From: JAWLDA01 sp041686855
GTDB lineage: Bacteria; Bacillota; Limnochordia; DTU080; RSA5
Assembly: GCA_041686855.1 (NCBI GenBank)
Contig: JAWLDA010000006.1
Location: 186,001-250,000 of the forward strand
DNA: 64,000 nt
Direction: 5' to 3'
Below are positions 1 through 7,902 of this stretch, piece after piece (within the stretch, counting starts at the first letter, position 1; every line of letters begins with the position of its first letter). The notes beneath the pieces were generated by a model, which did no database searches, had not been told where the DNA came from, and saw only the letters and a program-made list of their open reading frames with translations. The position numbers were made by a program, and so were the translations under genes.

Positions 1-1015
1 GAAAATCTCCTCGCAAGAAGATGGGATCGCCAATGTAGTGGGGACTGACGGGTATCCCTTCGGCTCGCACGTTGGCGCAGAATTCCTTAGGATTAAATCC
101 GGTGATGTGGAAGATGAAGTTCCACCACGAGACCTCTGTGCCTTCGGCCGCGGGTACCGCTTCGAGCCCGTCAATCTCGCTAATCATCTCGCAGAGTTGA
201 GCGCCGAGCTCATGACGACGAAGGCAGACGTTTCTCACTTTCTCGAGCTGGGCAATGCCGACGGCGCCTTGCATCTCCGTCATGCGGTAGTTGGGTGCCA
301 AAAAGGCGTGGTCCCGCTCACCCATGTACTTGTAGTCCCAGCCTTTGTCGCTGAAGAGCTTGAGCCGTGCGTAGAGTTCGGGGTCGTTGGTGGTGGCGAT
401 ACCCCCGTCACCGGTCGTCATCTGCTTGGACTGCTGAAAGCTATAGCAGGCGATGTCGCCGTGGGTGCCCGCAAACTTCCCGTGGCGCTGCGTGGCGTGG
501 CACTGGCTACAGTCCTCGATGAGGATGAGGTTGTGCCGGTCCGCAATCTCGCGCACCCGCTCTACCTCGGCCGGGCGGCCAAAGAGATGGACGAGGATGA
601 TGGCCCGAGTGCGCTCCGTGATGTTGGCTTCGATACTCTCCGGGGTCATGTTCATCGTCTTGGGATCGACGTCCGCAAAGACGGGGATCGCATTTTGTTG
701 CAAAATCGGCATGACGCTTCCGGGGTCGGTGATCGGGGCGGTAATGATCTCATCGCCCGGGTCAGGATTGACCGCGCCGACAGCGATGTGGATGGAAGCG
801 GTGCCGCTGGTGCACGATTGCGCGTAACCGCGTCCGTAGAGGGCCGCAAACTCCTTCTCGAGTTGAGGGACGAACGTTCCACTCTTGCCGAACAGATTTT
901 GGCTTCGAATCGCTTGAACCAGGAGATCCTCTTCGCGCTGACCGAACGGTTGTCGCTTGGGGAATGGTGATGTGCGCACGGGTGTGCCACCCTGTGCCGC
1001 TAATTTCTCTGCCAT
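1..1015 (-). CDS. DegT/DnrJ/EryC1/StrS-family aminotransferase (partial, C-terminus off window)
   Basis: About 338 codons are visible; the gene runs off the left edge. The ATG at 1015 follows AAAGGAG. The fold type I PLP motifs of sugar aminotransferases are present: a CTSGTASIHIA stretch, a D-x-DP-x-T segment (ADVDPKTMNMTP), an ILVHLFGRPA segment, the IEDCSQ aspartate region, and SFQQSKQMTTGDGG, where K is the expected PLP lysine. These enzymes normally transaminate keto-sugars for glycan or antibiotic sugar synthesis using glutamate or glutamine. No sugar-pathway neighbour is visible here, so the substrate is unknown. Family certain, role open. Confidence 0.9.
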   Translation of the reverse strand, partial: MAEKLAAQGGTPVRTSPFPKRQPFGQREEDLLVQAIRSQNLFGKSGTFVPQLEKEFAALYGRGYAQSCTSGTASIHIAVGAVNPDPGDEIITAPITDPGSVMPILQQNAIPVFADVDPKTMNMTPESIEANITERTRAIILVHLFGRPAEVERVREIADRHNLILIEDCSQCHATQRHGKFAGTHGDIACYSFQQSKQMTTGDGGIATTNDPELYARLKLFSDKGWDYKYMGERDHAFLAPNYRMTEMQGAVGIAQLEKVRNVCLRRHELGAQLCEMISEIDGLEAVPAAEGTEVSWWNFIFHITGFNPKEFCANVRAEGIPVSPHYIGDPIFLRGDF

Positions 1016-1355
1016 GTAATCAGGTCACTCCTTTAATGATACCGATACGCTTCTAGCCCCACCTGGCCGGGCCGACAACCTCCGACCGCCAAGTAGAGAC
1101 TCCTAAAGTGTGAAAGCGTTTGTGCTGTTCTCACTACAATTCAATTTGTCCTCTCGGAAGCCTGCGTCATTTTTTGCGCGACGGTAGATACTAAACCTTC
1201 GAAAAAGTACGCGGAGGCCTGACAAAAGCAGATAGGGAATCTAAAGGGCGAACTCCAGTTGATGTCCAATAAAATAGAGAGGAAAAGGCAGCATTAGCAG
1301 GACCCGGACGTAAGAGAGTGAGAGTTGTTAACTTTGGGACGAACGAGAGAGGGGC
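1016..1355. other. Intergenic region between divergent genes, no gene seen
   Basis: This 340-base stretch separates the aminotransferase (-) from the HD-domain gene (+). The open frames crossing it lack ribosome sites and protein-like composition. It should contain two divergent promoters, but I see no hexamer pair good enough to name and no strong hairpin. Confidence 0.5.
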
Positions 1356-2423
1356 ATGAGAACGTTGGCCATTGATCAATCGGACGTGTTTTCGGATCCG
1401 CGCCTGCTGGCGCTCGAAGCGGTGACAAAAGAGACTTTCGAGCTCTGGAATGAGAAGCGCGTCGGATTCTCTTGGAGAAATTATTACATGAATCATACTC
1501 TGCGCGTGCGGGCCAACGCACTTTCGATCGGTGCGGCGGAGGGCGCCGATCCAGAGGTGCTTGCGTACGCGGCGACGATGCACGATATCACCAAACGGTA
1601 CGATGGACCCTACAAAGTGGATGAGAATGGGAAGCGCGCCGTCAACCAAGACGGTCTTTGGGTGAACGAGCCGATGCGTCCCGCACGTACAAACGAAGTA
1701 ACGCAGTTGTATCACGAGATGGATCTTTATTTCCAAGTGCACCACGATTCGGGAGCCCGCATCGCTGAGGCGTTACTGACCAAAGAGCGTTTCTCACGTT
1801 CGTTTGCTGAACAGGTGGCGCACGTGATACGCGGACATTTGCGGCCGTTCAATACGCCATGGGTCTTAGGAAGCGCTGACGATCCATATGGAGACCCAGA
1901 GAGTTGCTCGCTCTTTGATGCCGATACAATCGATGCCAATCTGGGTGCCGTCGCTTTCTACCGGTTCGTGCAGATTCACGGACATCGGACCCTTCAAGAG
2001 AACGGGGCCTTTGAGGTCCAGCCGTTTATTGATGCAATGGGCAATTGGGTCGAACGAAAAAGAGAGTTTGTCGACAGCCGACTGACCAAGACCGGAAAAG
2101 AGGTTGCGGCTGCTCGGTACGAGAGTGATCGTCTGATCCACCAATGGTTGGAAGAGGAGCGGGGGAGCGAAGGCGCTCTTACCCTCAACAAGGAGTTTGG
2201 CTTGATCGGCCTCCTTGACTTTTTCCTCAAGCACGCCGACGATCCCAACATGCACCGGGAGCTCGACGAGGTGGAAGAGCGCTGGCTACCGGAGCGTCGC
2301 CAACGGATCGCCGATCGTCAAGCGCCTGGCGGTGCTGAGGAAGGGCTCGAGCGCGTGGAGGGTTTCGTCCGAATGCTGCGGGACGAGATCAACGGATGCA
2401 TTGACGGGGGTCCTACGTCGTGA
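1356..2423 (+). CDS. HD-domain metal-dependent phosphohydrolase-like protein
   Basis: 355 aa. The HD signature is visible: H47 (NHTLRV), the H76-D77 pair in MHDITKR, H129/H130 (VHHDSGARIAEALL), H156 and H161. These are the metal ligands of HD-superfamily hydrolases, which cleave phosphate esters such as (d)NTPs or nucleotides. The C-terminal ~180 residues are charged and helical with no domain I recognise. The ATG follows GAGAGGGG. It is the first gene of a tight three-gene run: its stop overlaps the GTG of the M20 peptidase (GTGA). The substrate is not predictable from sequence. Confidence 0.8.
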   Translation: MRTLAIDQSDVFSDPRLLALEAVTKETFELWNEKRVGFSWRNYYMNHTLRVRANALSIGAAEGADPEVLAYAATMHDITKRYDGPYKVDENGKRAVNQDGLWVNEPMRPARTNEVTQLYHEMDLYFQVHHDSGARIAEALLTKERFSRSFAEQVAHVIRGHLRPFNTPWVLGSADDPYGDPESCSLFDADTIDANLGAVAFYRFVQIHGHRTLQENGAFEVQPFIDAMGNWVERKREFVDSRLTKTGKEVAAARYESDRLIHQWLEEERGSEGALTLNKEFGLIGLLDFFLKHADDPNMHRELDEVEERWLPERRQRIADRQAPGGAEEGLERVEGFVRMLRDEINGCIDGGPTS

Positions 2424-3790
2424 CCTTCGACGAGCACCTCGCTCAGTCCGACTCGACCTACCTCGAACAGCTTAAAGAGATTTTGGCGATTCCGAGCATC
2501 AGTGGGATCTCGGAGCATCGTGACGATGTTCAACGGGCGGCATCCTGGTTGCGCGATTATATGGAAGCCATTGGCCTCGAGCGTGCCACTGTACGGCCAA
2601 CGGCCAAAAATCCGGTAGTGACGGCGGAGTGGCTGCAGCGTCGGGGAGCGCCCACGGCGCTGATTTACGGACATTACGACGTGCAACCCGTCGATCCCCT
2701 CGCGCTGTGGACGACCCCACCTTTTCAAGCCACCGAGCGCGACGGCAGGCTGTACGCCCGAGGATCGTCCGATGACAAGGGGCAGGTCATCGCACACCTC
2801 CAGGCGATCGCGTCGTTGATAGCCGTCGAGGGTGGGTTGCCGGTGAATATCAAGGTGCTCATCGAGGGCGAAGAAGAGATCGGTTCTCCTAGCCTGGAGC
2901 AGTTTATTAAAGATAACAAGGATTGGACGCAGGCCGACGTGGTCGTCATCTCGGACACCAGTATGATGGAGCACGGCCTACCGACGATCTGTTGTGGCCT
3001 GCGCGGACTGTGTGAGATGGAAGTGCACCTGGAGACGGCCAACACCGATCTGCACTCCGGCCTTTACGGAGGCGCGGCCCCGAATGCACTACACGTCCTC
3101 GTGCAACTCCTCGCGTCCGTACGGGATGGGCAGGGCCGCATCACCATCCCCGGCTTCTACGACGGCGTGGTGGAGCCGACGTCCGAGGAGCGCAAGCAGA
3201 TGGCGGCTTTACCTTTTGATGAGGAGGAGTTCGCTCAGCGCTTAGGCGTTGACCAGCTGGTCGGTGAGCCTGAGTTCACCGCGCTCGAGCGCATTTCGAT
3301 ACGGCCGACACTCGAGTTGAACGGCCTGTGGGGAGGGTTTCAAGGCGAGGGTCCCAAGACGGTTATTCCCAACGAAGCGCACGCCAAGATCACCTGCCGG
3401 TTGGTACCTGAGCAAGAGCCCGAGAGGGTTGCAGCGGTTGTTGCCGAGTATTTGACGCAAGCTGTCCCGGCTGGAGCGCGCGTGCGTGTGGACTTAGGTC
3501 ACGTCGCGAGACCATGGCGGTGCGACCCCGCCTCAGCACCTGTGCAGGCCGCGGTGCAGGCCCTCGAGCAGAGCTTTGGCCGCTCAGCCGCGCTCGCGCG
3601 CATGGGCGGCTCCATCCCCGTCGTCGAAGTGTTTGATCGCCTCCTTGGCGCACCATGTGTCCTCATGGGCTTCGCCGCGCCCGACAGCAATGCGCACGCG
3701 CCAAACGAGAGCCTTCCGTTGGAGTCGCTCCGAATCGCCCGCAGGGCGCTGGGGCGTTTCTGGCACGAACTGGGAGAAAGAGGGGTGTAG
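2420..3790 (+). CDS. M20-family metallopeptidase / dipeptidase-like
   Basis: 456 aa, GTG start in a 4-base overlap with the upstream stop, implying translational coupling. Zinc-ligand motifs of the ArgE/DapE/ACY1/CPG2 clan are present: GHYDVQP (H85, D87), the metal-bridging aspartate in RGSSDDKGQ, the EGEEEIGSP glutamates at 151-153 and a late NAHAPNE histidine. The lid domain lies between about residues 190 and 330. These enzymes hydrolyse dipeptides or N-acyl amino acids in the cytoplasm. A paralogue sits at 26633-28006. The neighbouring DapA-like lyase and HD protein suggest a small catabolic operon, but the substrate cannot be stated. Confidence 0.9.
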   Translation: MTFDEHLAQSDSTYLEQLKEILAIPSISGISEHRDDVQRAASWLRDYMEAIGLERATVRPTAKNPVVTAEWLQRRGAPTALIYGHYDVQPVDPLALWTTPPFQATERDGRLYARGSSDDKGQVIAHLQAIASLIAVEGGLPVNIKVLIEGEEEIGSPSLEQFIKDNKDWTQADVVVISDTSMMEHGLPTICCGLRGLCEMEVHLETANTDLHSGLYGGAAPNALHVLVQLLASVRDGQGRITIPGFYDGVVEPTSEERKQMAALPFDEEEFAQRLGVDQLVGEPEFTALERISIRPTLELNGLWGGFQGEGPKTVIPNEAHAKITCRLVPEQEPERVAAVVAEYLTQAVPAGARVRVDLGHVARPWRCDPASAPVQAAVQALEQSFGRSAALARMGGSIPVVEVFDRLLGAPCVLMGFAAPDSNAHAPNESLPLESLRIARRALGRFWHELGERGV

Positions 3791-3795
3791 TCGAT

Positions 3796-4710
3796 ATGGA
3801 TTACCATGCGTTGCGAAATCGACTCGAAGGAGTCGCTGTCACCCACATCACGCCATACACGAGTGACGGTAAGGTTGACGAGATTCAATTGCGTCGGCAC
3901 GTACGCTTCCTCGTTGACAACGGCATCGAAATTTTGGTCACCAATGGAAATACCGGGGAGTTTTACTCACTCACTTTGGACGAGGCACGTCGAGCCTTGG
4001 AGGCAGTCGCGGACGAAATCGGATCGGACGCGCTCTTGGTTGCCGGTGTCGCGCACGACCCACAGACAGCGACCTCGCTGGCCAACCATGCCGAGGGCTG
4101 TGGGGCTGCAGCAGTGATGGTGCACAATCCGGTGCACCCCTATATGACGGCGGCTGGACTCAAAGACTACTATGACGGGATCGCCGAGTCGGTCTCCCTT
4201 GGAATCATCCCGTACGTACGAAACGGATTGATCGACATCGACGTGTTGACGCACATCGCTCGCCACGAGAACGTGGTTGCCTGCAAATACGCGGTCAACG
4301 ATTTGCAGCTCTTCGGCGATGTAGTGCGCGCGCTCCCGACGGAGGAGTCGGGAGTGGCCTGGCTGTGTGGCACGGCGGAAGCTTGGTCCCCCTTCTTCTT
4401 TGCCATCGGCGCTCGCGGGTTCACATCAGGACTTGCCAACCTTGCGCCGCAGATGCCCTTGGAGATGTTGGCGGCGCTGCGAGGCGGGGAGAGTGATCGG
4501 GTGATGCGACTTTGGCAAAAGATCCGGCCCTTCGAGGAACTACGAGCGCGCAAGAGTTCTGGACTGAACGTCTCGGTCGTCAAAGAAGGAATGGAGATGC
4601 TGGGAATGTCGGCCGGCGGCGTGCGTCCACCGATCGCTCCTCTTACTGGAGAAGAGAGGGCAGAGCTGCGACGCATCCTCCAGTCGTGGGGGTTGTTGGC
4701 CGCAGCCTAA
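3796..4710 (+). CDS. Dihydrodipicolinate synthase/N-acetylneuraminate lyase family protein
   Basis: 304 aa from the ATG at 3796, five bases after the M20 stop and preceded by GAAAGAGG; a longer upstream open frame overlaps the peptidase and is unlikely. It is a TIM-barrel class I aldolase. The pyruvate-binding TNGNTGE loop corresponds to the GTTGE motif. ACKYAVND carries the predicted Schiff-base lysine and IIPYVRNG the catalytic tyrosine region. The YVRNG context resembles dehydratase/lyase members such as keto-deoxyglucarate dehydratases more than lysine-pathway DapA. Together with the peptidase it may form a catabolic operon. Confidence 0.85.
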   Translation: MDYHALRNRLEGVAVTHITPYTSDGKVDEIQLRRHVRFLVDNGIEILVTNGNTGEFYSLTLDEARRALEAVADEIGSDALLVAGVAHDPQTATSLANHAEGCGAAAVMVHNPVHPYMTAAGLKDYYDGIAESVSLGIIPYVRNGLIDIDVLTHIARHENVVACKYAVNDLQLFGDVVRALPTEESGVAWLCGTAEAWSPFFFAIGARGFTSGLANLAPQMPLEMLAALRGGESDRVMRLWQKIRPFEELRARKSSGLNVSVVKEGMEMLGMSAGGVRPPIAPLTGEERAELRRILQSWGLLAAA

Positions 4711-4714
4711 CACC

Positions 4715-4742
4715 GCGGCCAACAGCGTTTTCGCTCGGCCGC
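4715..4742. terminator. Hairpin between convergent genes
   Basis: GCGGCC (4715-4720) pairs with GGCCGC (4737-4742), with an inner AGCG/CGCT pair closing on a TTTT loop. It lies between the stops of the DapA-like gene (+) and sulP (-). There is no clear T-tract on either side, so termination is only plausible. Confidence 0.4.
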
Positions 4743-6313
4743 TAAAGCGTGGTCGAAAGATTGAGTGCCGGCGACGCAGCCCGGGCGACGTGATCGGGGA
4801 GCTCACTTTCGGCGCACATTAAAATATAGGGAATCTCTCGTCCCTCGCTTAAGCGTTGGAGCGTTTGACAACTCTCTTGGGGAAGGCCGTACACGATGAG
4901 TGTTCGGCCTTTCTCTTTGAGTGTGGAGTGGAGGCGTTGCAGCATGAGAGCACCGGTTGCATCCGTCAAGGAGACGTGACGCATGTCTAAGATGAGGATG
5001 TCGCGCTCGCTCCGCTCGAGCTGCTCCAGAAGATGCTCAGCTACACCGAAAAAGAGCGGCCCACTCAACGTGTGAACGCTCGCCTGAGCGGCCAGGGTTT
5101 CGGGGAGCGCCAGCGAGGAGGGCTTCAGTGGTTCGCGAGAGATGCGCAGCGCAAAGAGGATCGTCGCGACGGCGAAGCCGACGACCACCGCAATTGTCAA
5201 GTCCGCTAATACCGTGAGGAGGAGCGTCACAACGAAAACAACGGTGTAATGCGCGGGCGCACTGGGCACCAGTTTGACGCTCTCCCACTCCACCATGTAC
5301 ACCGACGTCACCATGAGGACGGCCGCCAAGGCGGCCAGAGGCACCGCTTGAGCCAGTGGGGCGAATGCCAAGACTACCGCCATTAGGATGAGCGAGTGAA
5401 TGATGGCCGTCCATGGAGTCCGCGCGCCACTCTTGACCGCGACAGATGTCCGGGCAATAGCCCCTGTAATCGGAACGCCGCCGACGAGCGCTGAGGCGAG
5501 GTTGCCCACACCTTGGCCGACGAGCTCTTTGTCCGAGTTGTGGCGTCTGCCTTTCACCATGTTGTCTGCGACAGTGGCCGAGAGGAGCCCTTCGATCGAA
5601 CCGAGCAGACAGATCGTCACGCCGGCGCCCACCAGCGAGACGATGGTACCGGCGTCGGCGAGAGGCAATTGCACGTGAGGTAGACTCTGTGGAATTCCCG
5701 AGACCGTGGGGCCAGCGACGAAGGCGTTGGTAGTGACACCGGCCAAAAGGCCGGCGAGAGCGGCGGGACCGTTGGGCCAAAGGCGCTTGACGGCGATCAT
5801 GACGGCCGCGGTCACCGCGCCGACGAGGGGCGCGTGGGAGAAGGTCGAGACTTGACCCATGAAAATCACCACGGCGATACCGGTCGTAAAGCCCGCAATC
5901 AGGCAGTGGGGCAGGTATTTGATGAGTCGGCCTGCCCGTAACAATCCGAGGCCGATCTGCAACAGCCCGGCAATCACACCCGCGATCACCATGCCCTCCA
6001 ACCCGTGACGAGCGGTCACCTCAATGAGGACCACGGACATCGCACCAGTTGGCCCCGAAATGTTGACTTTGGAGCCTCCGAAGATCGCCGCAGCTAGGCC
6101 TCCAAAGATGGCTGCATAGATGCCTGCTGCCGCTGTCGCGCCCGAAGCGATCCCAAAGGCGAGGGCCAAGGGCAGAGCAACTACGGCCACGGTGATGCCT
6201 GCGGTGACGTCCTGGAGTGTCGGCTTTCCGATATCAACGAGTGGGTAGGGAAGGAGAGAGCGCCGAACCTTCCGGCGCCATGTGCGAAAAGAGAAAACCG
6301 GCACGCAGGTCAT
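4742..6313 (-). CDS. SulP/SLC26-family anion transporter with STAS domain
   Basis: 523 aa. The N-terminal ~400 residues hold 10 or more hydrophobic helices, with the family's early GITVAVVALPLALAFGIASG segment and a NISGPTGAMSVVL stretch. The C-terminal ~110 residues form a cytoplasmic STAS domain (LILDMRHVSLTDATGALML). SulP proteins move sulfate, bicarbonate or other anions by symport or exchange. The nearby FGE and the sulfatase further on would make sulfate a tempting substrate, but that is inference. A hydrophilic basic stretch of about 30 residues precedes the first helix. Confidence 0.92.
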   Translation of the reverse strand: MTCVPVFSFRTWRRKVRRSLLPYPLVDIGKPTLQDVTAGITVAVVALPLALAFGIASGATAAAGIYAAIFGGLAAAIFGGSKVNISGPTGAMSVVLIEVTARHGLEGMVIAGVIAGLLQIGLGLLRAGRLIKYLPHCLIAGFTTGIAVVIFMGQVSTFSHAPLVGAVTAAVMIAVKRLWPNGPAALAGLLAGVTTNAFVAGPTVSGIPQSLPHVQLPLADAGTIVSLVGAGVTICLLGSIEGLLSATVADNMVKGRRHNSDKELVGQGVGNLASALVGGVPITGAIARTSVAVKSGARTPWTAIIHSLILMAVVLAFAPLAQAVPLAALAAVLMVTSVYMVEWESVKLVPSAPAHYTVVFVVTLLLTVLADLTIAVVVGFAVATILFALRISREPLKPSSLALPETLAAQASVHTLSGPLFFGVAEHLLEQLERSERDILILDMRHVSLTDATGALMLQRLHSTLKEKGRTLIVYGLPQESCQTLQRLSEGREIPYILMCAESELPDHVARAASPALNLSTTL

Positions 6314-6392
6314 CTCCTGTATGTAGTTCGAATGGGAACATCATACACCCAGAAGTAGGGGAGTGTAAAGCCTAAAGCAATGCCGCGACGGA

Positions 6393-7415
6393 TTATGCGT
6401 CACTGACACATCGGAAGCCCATGTTCCCAGTCGAGCTGTCGGGCGTGTTCGCCGTGCGAGCCGCGACGCGATACCGATTACAGTACGACTTATGACACAG
6501 GTAAGAACCGCCCCGCATCACTCTGGCTTCGCCGGTTGGGGGTCCCTTAGGGTTCTCCCGTTCACCGGTGACGTGATACGTCGCACTAAACCAGTCTGAA
6601 CACCACTCCCATACGTTTCCAGAGACGTTGTACAGGCCGAATCCGTTGGCGCCGAAGGCGTGGACAGGAGCGGTACCGGCGTAGCCGTCTTCAGCTGTGT
6701 TCACATCAGGAAATCGACCTTGCCAGGTGTTGCAGTAAAACTCGTCGTTGGGGGTGAATTCGTCACCCCACGGATACTTAGCCTGTTCCAAACCGCCTCG
6801 AGCCGCAAACTCCCACTCCGCCTCTGTGGGCAGACGTTTGCCGGCCCACTCGCAGTAGGCACGTGCGTCGTTCCAGGAGATGTGGACGACGGGATGATCC
6901 TTGCGATTACGAATACCGGTGTAGGGTCCCTCGGGGTGTCGCCAGTACGCCCCGTTGATCGGCCACCACCACGGAGTCTGTTGGGCGGCGCTCTGAACAG
7001 TCGAGGCAATGCGCGCCGGCACGAACGTGTGAAACACAAACGACCAACCAAAGCGCTCGGCTTCGGTCACATAACCCGTCTCGCGCACAAAGAGCGCGAA
7101 TTGCTCGTTGGTGACACAGTACTTATCGATGTAAAAAGGGTCGACGCGCACGGAGCGGATCGGGCCCTCTCCGTCGGCAGGAAATCCCTCGTGATCGTCA
7201 GTCCCCATGAGGAACTCGCCGCCCTCGATGTACACCATATCGGAGGTAGGCGCCGTGGAGCTGCGCTTTTGAATGGCGTTGGGCGCTTGCACCGAGTTGC
7301 TAGACCGGTCGCTCCCGACCCGCCTTGCCGAACAGCACGGGGAGGCGCTGGGCGACTCCAGTTTCGATTTGCTTGCAGTCAACTCACTCTTAGCAGGCTC
7401 ACTCGCGGTTGCCAC
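6393..7415 (-). CDS. Formylglycine-generating enzyme family protein (sulfatase-modifying factor)
   Basis: 340 aa, GTG start at 7415 behind GGAGGTGACC. After a 55-60 residue Ser/Ala/Lys-rich N-terminus of unknown use, the FGE-sulfatase domain starts at MVYIEGGEFLMGTDDHEGF. The copper-binding CHKSYC pair (C307, C312) sits inside an RGGSYLCH...CNRYRVAAR...NTPDSSTGNMGFRC block that matches true aerobic FGEs rather than the wider ergothioneine/EgtB-like relatives. It would oxidise the active-site cysteine of type I sulfatases to formylglycine using O2. The only sulfatase in the window (20238-21716) has a CTAAR motif, so whether it is the client is an open question. Confidence 0.93.
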   Translation of the reverse strand: MATASEPAKSELTASKSKLESPSASPCCSARRVGSDRSSNSVQAPNAIQKRSSTAPTSDMVYIEGGEFLMGTDDHEGFPADGEGPIRSVRVDPFYIDKYCVTNEQFALFVRETGYVTEAERFGWSFVFHTFVPARIASTVQSAAQQTPWWWPINGAYWRHPEGPYTGIRNRKDHPVVHISWNDARAYCEWAGKRLPTEAEWEFAARGGLEQAKYPWGDEFTPNDEFYCNTWQGRFPDVNTAEDGYAGTAPVHAFGANGFGLYNVSGNVWEWCSDWFSATYHVTGERENPKGPPTGEARVMRGGSYLCHKSYCNRYRVAARTANTPDSSTGNMGFRCVSDA

Positions 7416-7448
7416 GCCGGGTCACCTCCAACTTTCGCTTGCGTCAGC

Positions 7449-7805
7449 TCACTTGCGTTTCCAAGGCAGAAGTCGACTGAGTAGCGATCTCTGGGCGCCG
7501 GACGAGCCGGTGGCCGCAGATGAATCGGACGCGCCTCCCTCTTCCTCTCGGAGCTCTTCCGCGGTCGGTCGCCGCAAGTACTTGCCGGCCATTACGGTTT
7601 CGTACGGCGCGACGTCAATCTTTAATGGCCATAGGGTTTGGGGCGTGCCGCCTTTGCGGGCGGGGCCGGAGATTATCCCACGCATCCCTTGAAAGTATTT
7701 TGAATGAAAATCTTCTCGAACGATGACGGTCTCACCGACCTCGAAAGTCGGCTCCTCTTCAACGGCCTTCTCATTCTCGTCGAGCTTCTCGTTCTCGTCC
7801 GCCAT
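7449..7805 (-). CDS. Small acidic protein with KOW-like core, unknown function
   Basis: 118 aa from the ATG at 7805 (GAGGTGAGGTC upstream); the longer open frame to 7949 adds an unlikely leader. An acidic N-terminus (MADENEKLDENEKAVEEEP) is followed by FEVGETVIVREDFHSKYFQGMRGIISGPARKG, which reads like a KOW/SH3-type beta-barrel, and then a basic C-terminal tail ending LLPWKRK. KOW-like modules often bind RNA or ribosomes, but no family is recognised. It lies between typA and the FGE gene on the same strand. Confidence 0.7.
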   Translation of the reverse strand: MADENEKLDENEKAVEEEPTFEVGETVIVREDFHSKYFQGMRGIISGPARKGGTPQTLWPLKIDVAPYETVMAGKYLRRPTAEELREEEGGASDSSAATGSSGAQRSLLSRLLPWKRK

Positions 7806-7902
7806 GACCTCACCTCGACTATGAGTATAGCATTGATTGTCCATTTGCGAAAAGTGTTGGGTCGGGTTCCAAAGCAAGCGTCCTCCGAGTCGACCGGGCG
7901 TA

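Noticed and set aside
38..970. Long open frame of 310 codons on the plus strand
   Set aside because: It is antisense to the DegT-type aminotransferase, whose motifs are unmistakable on the minus strand.
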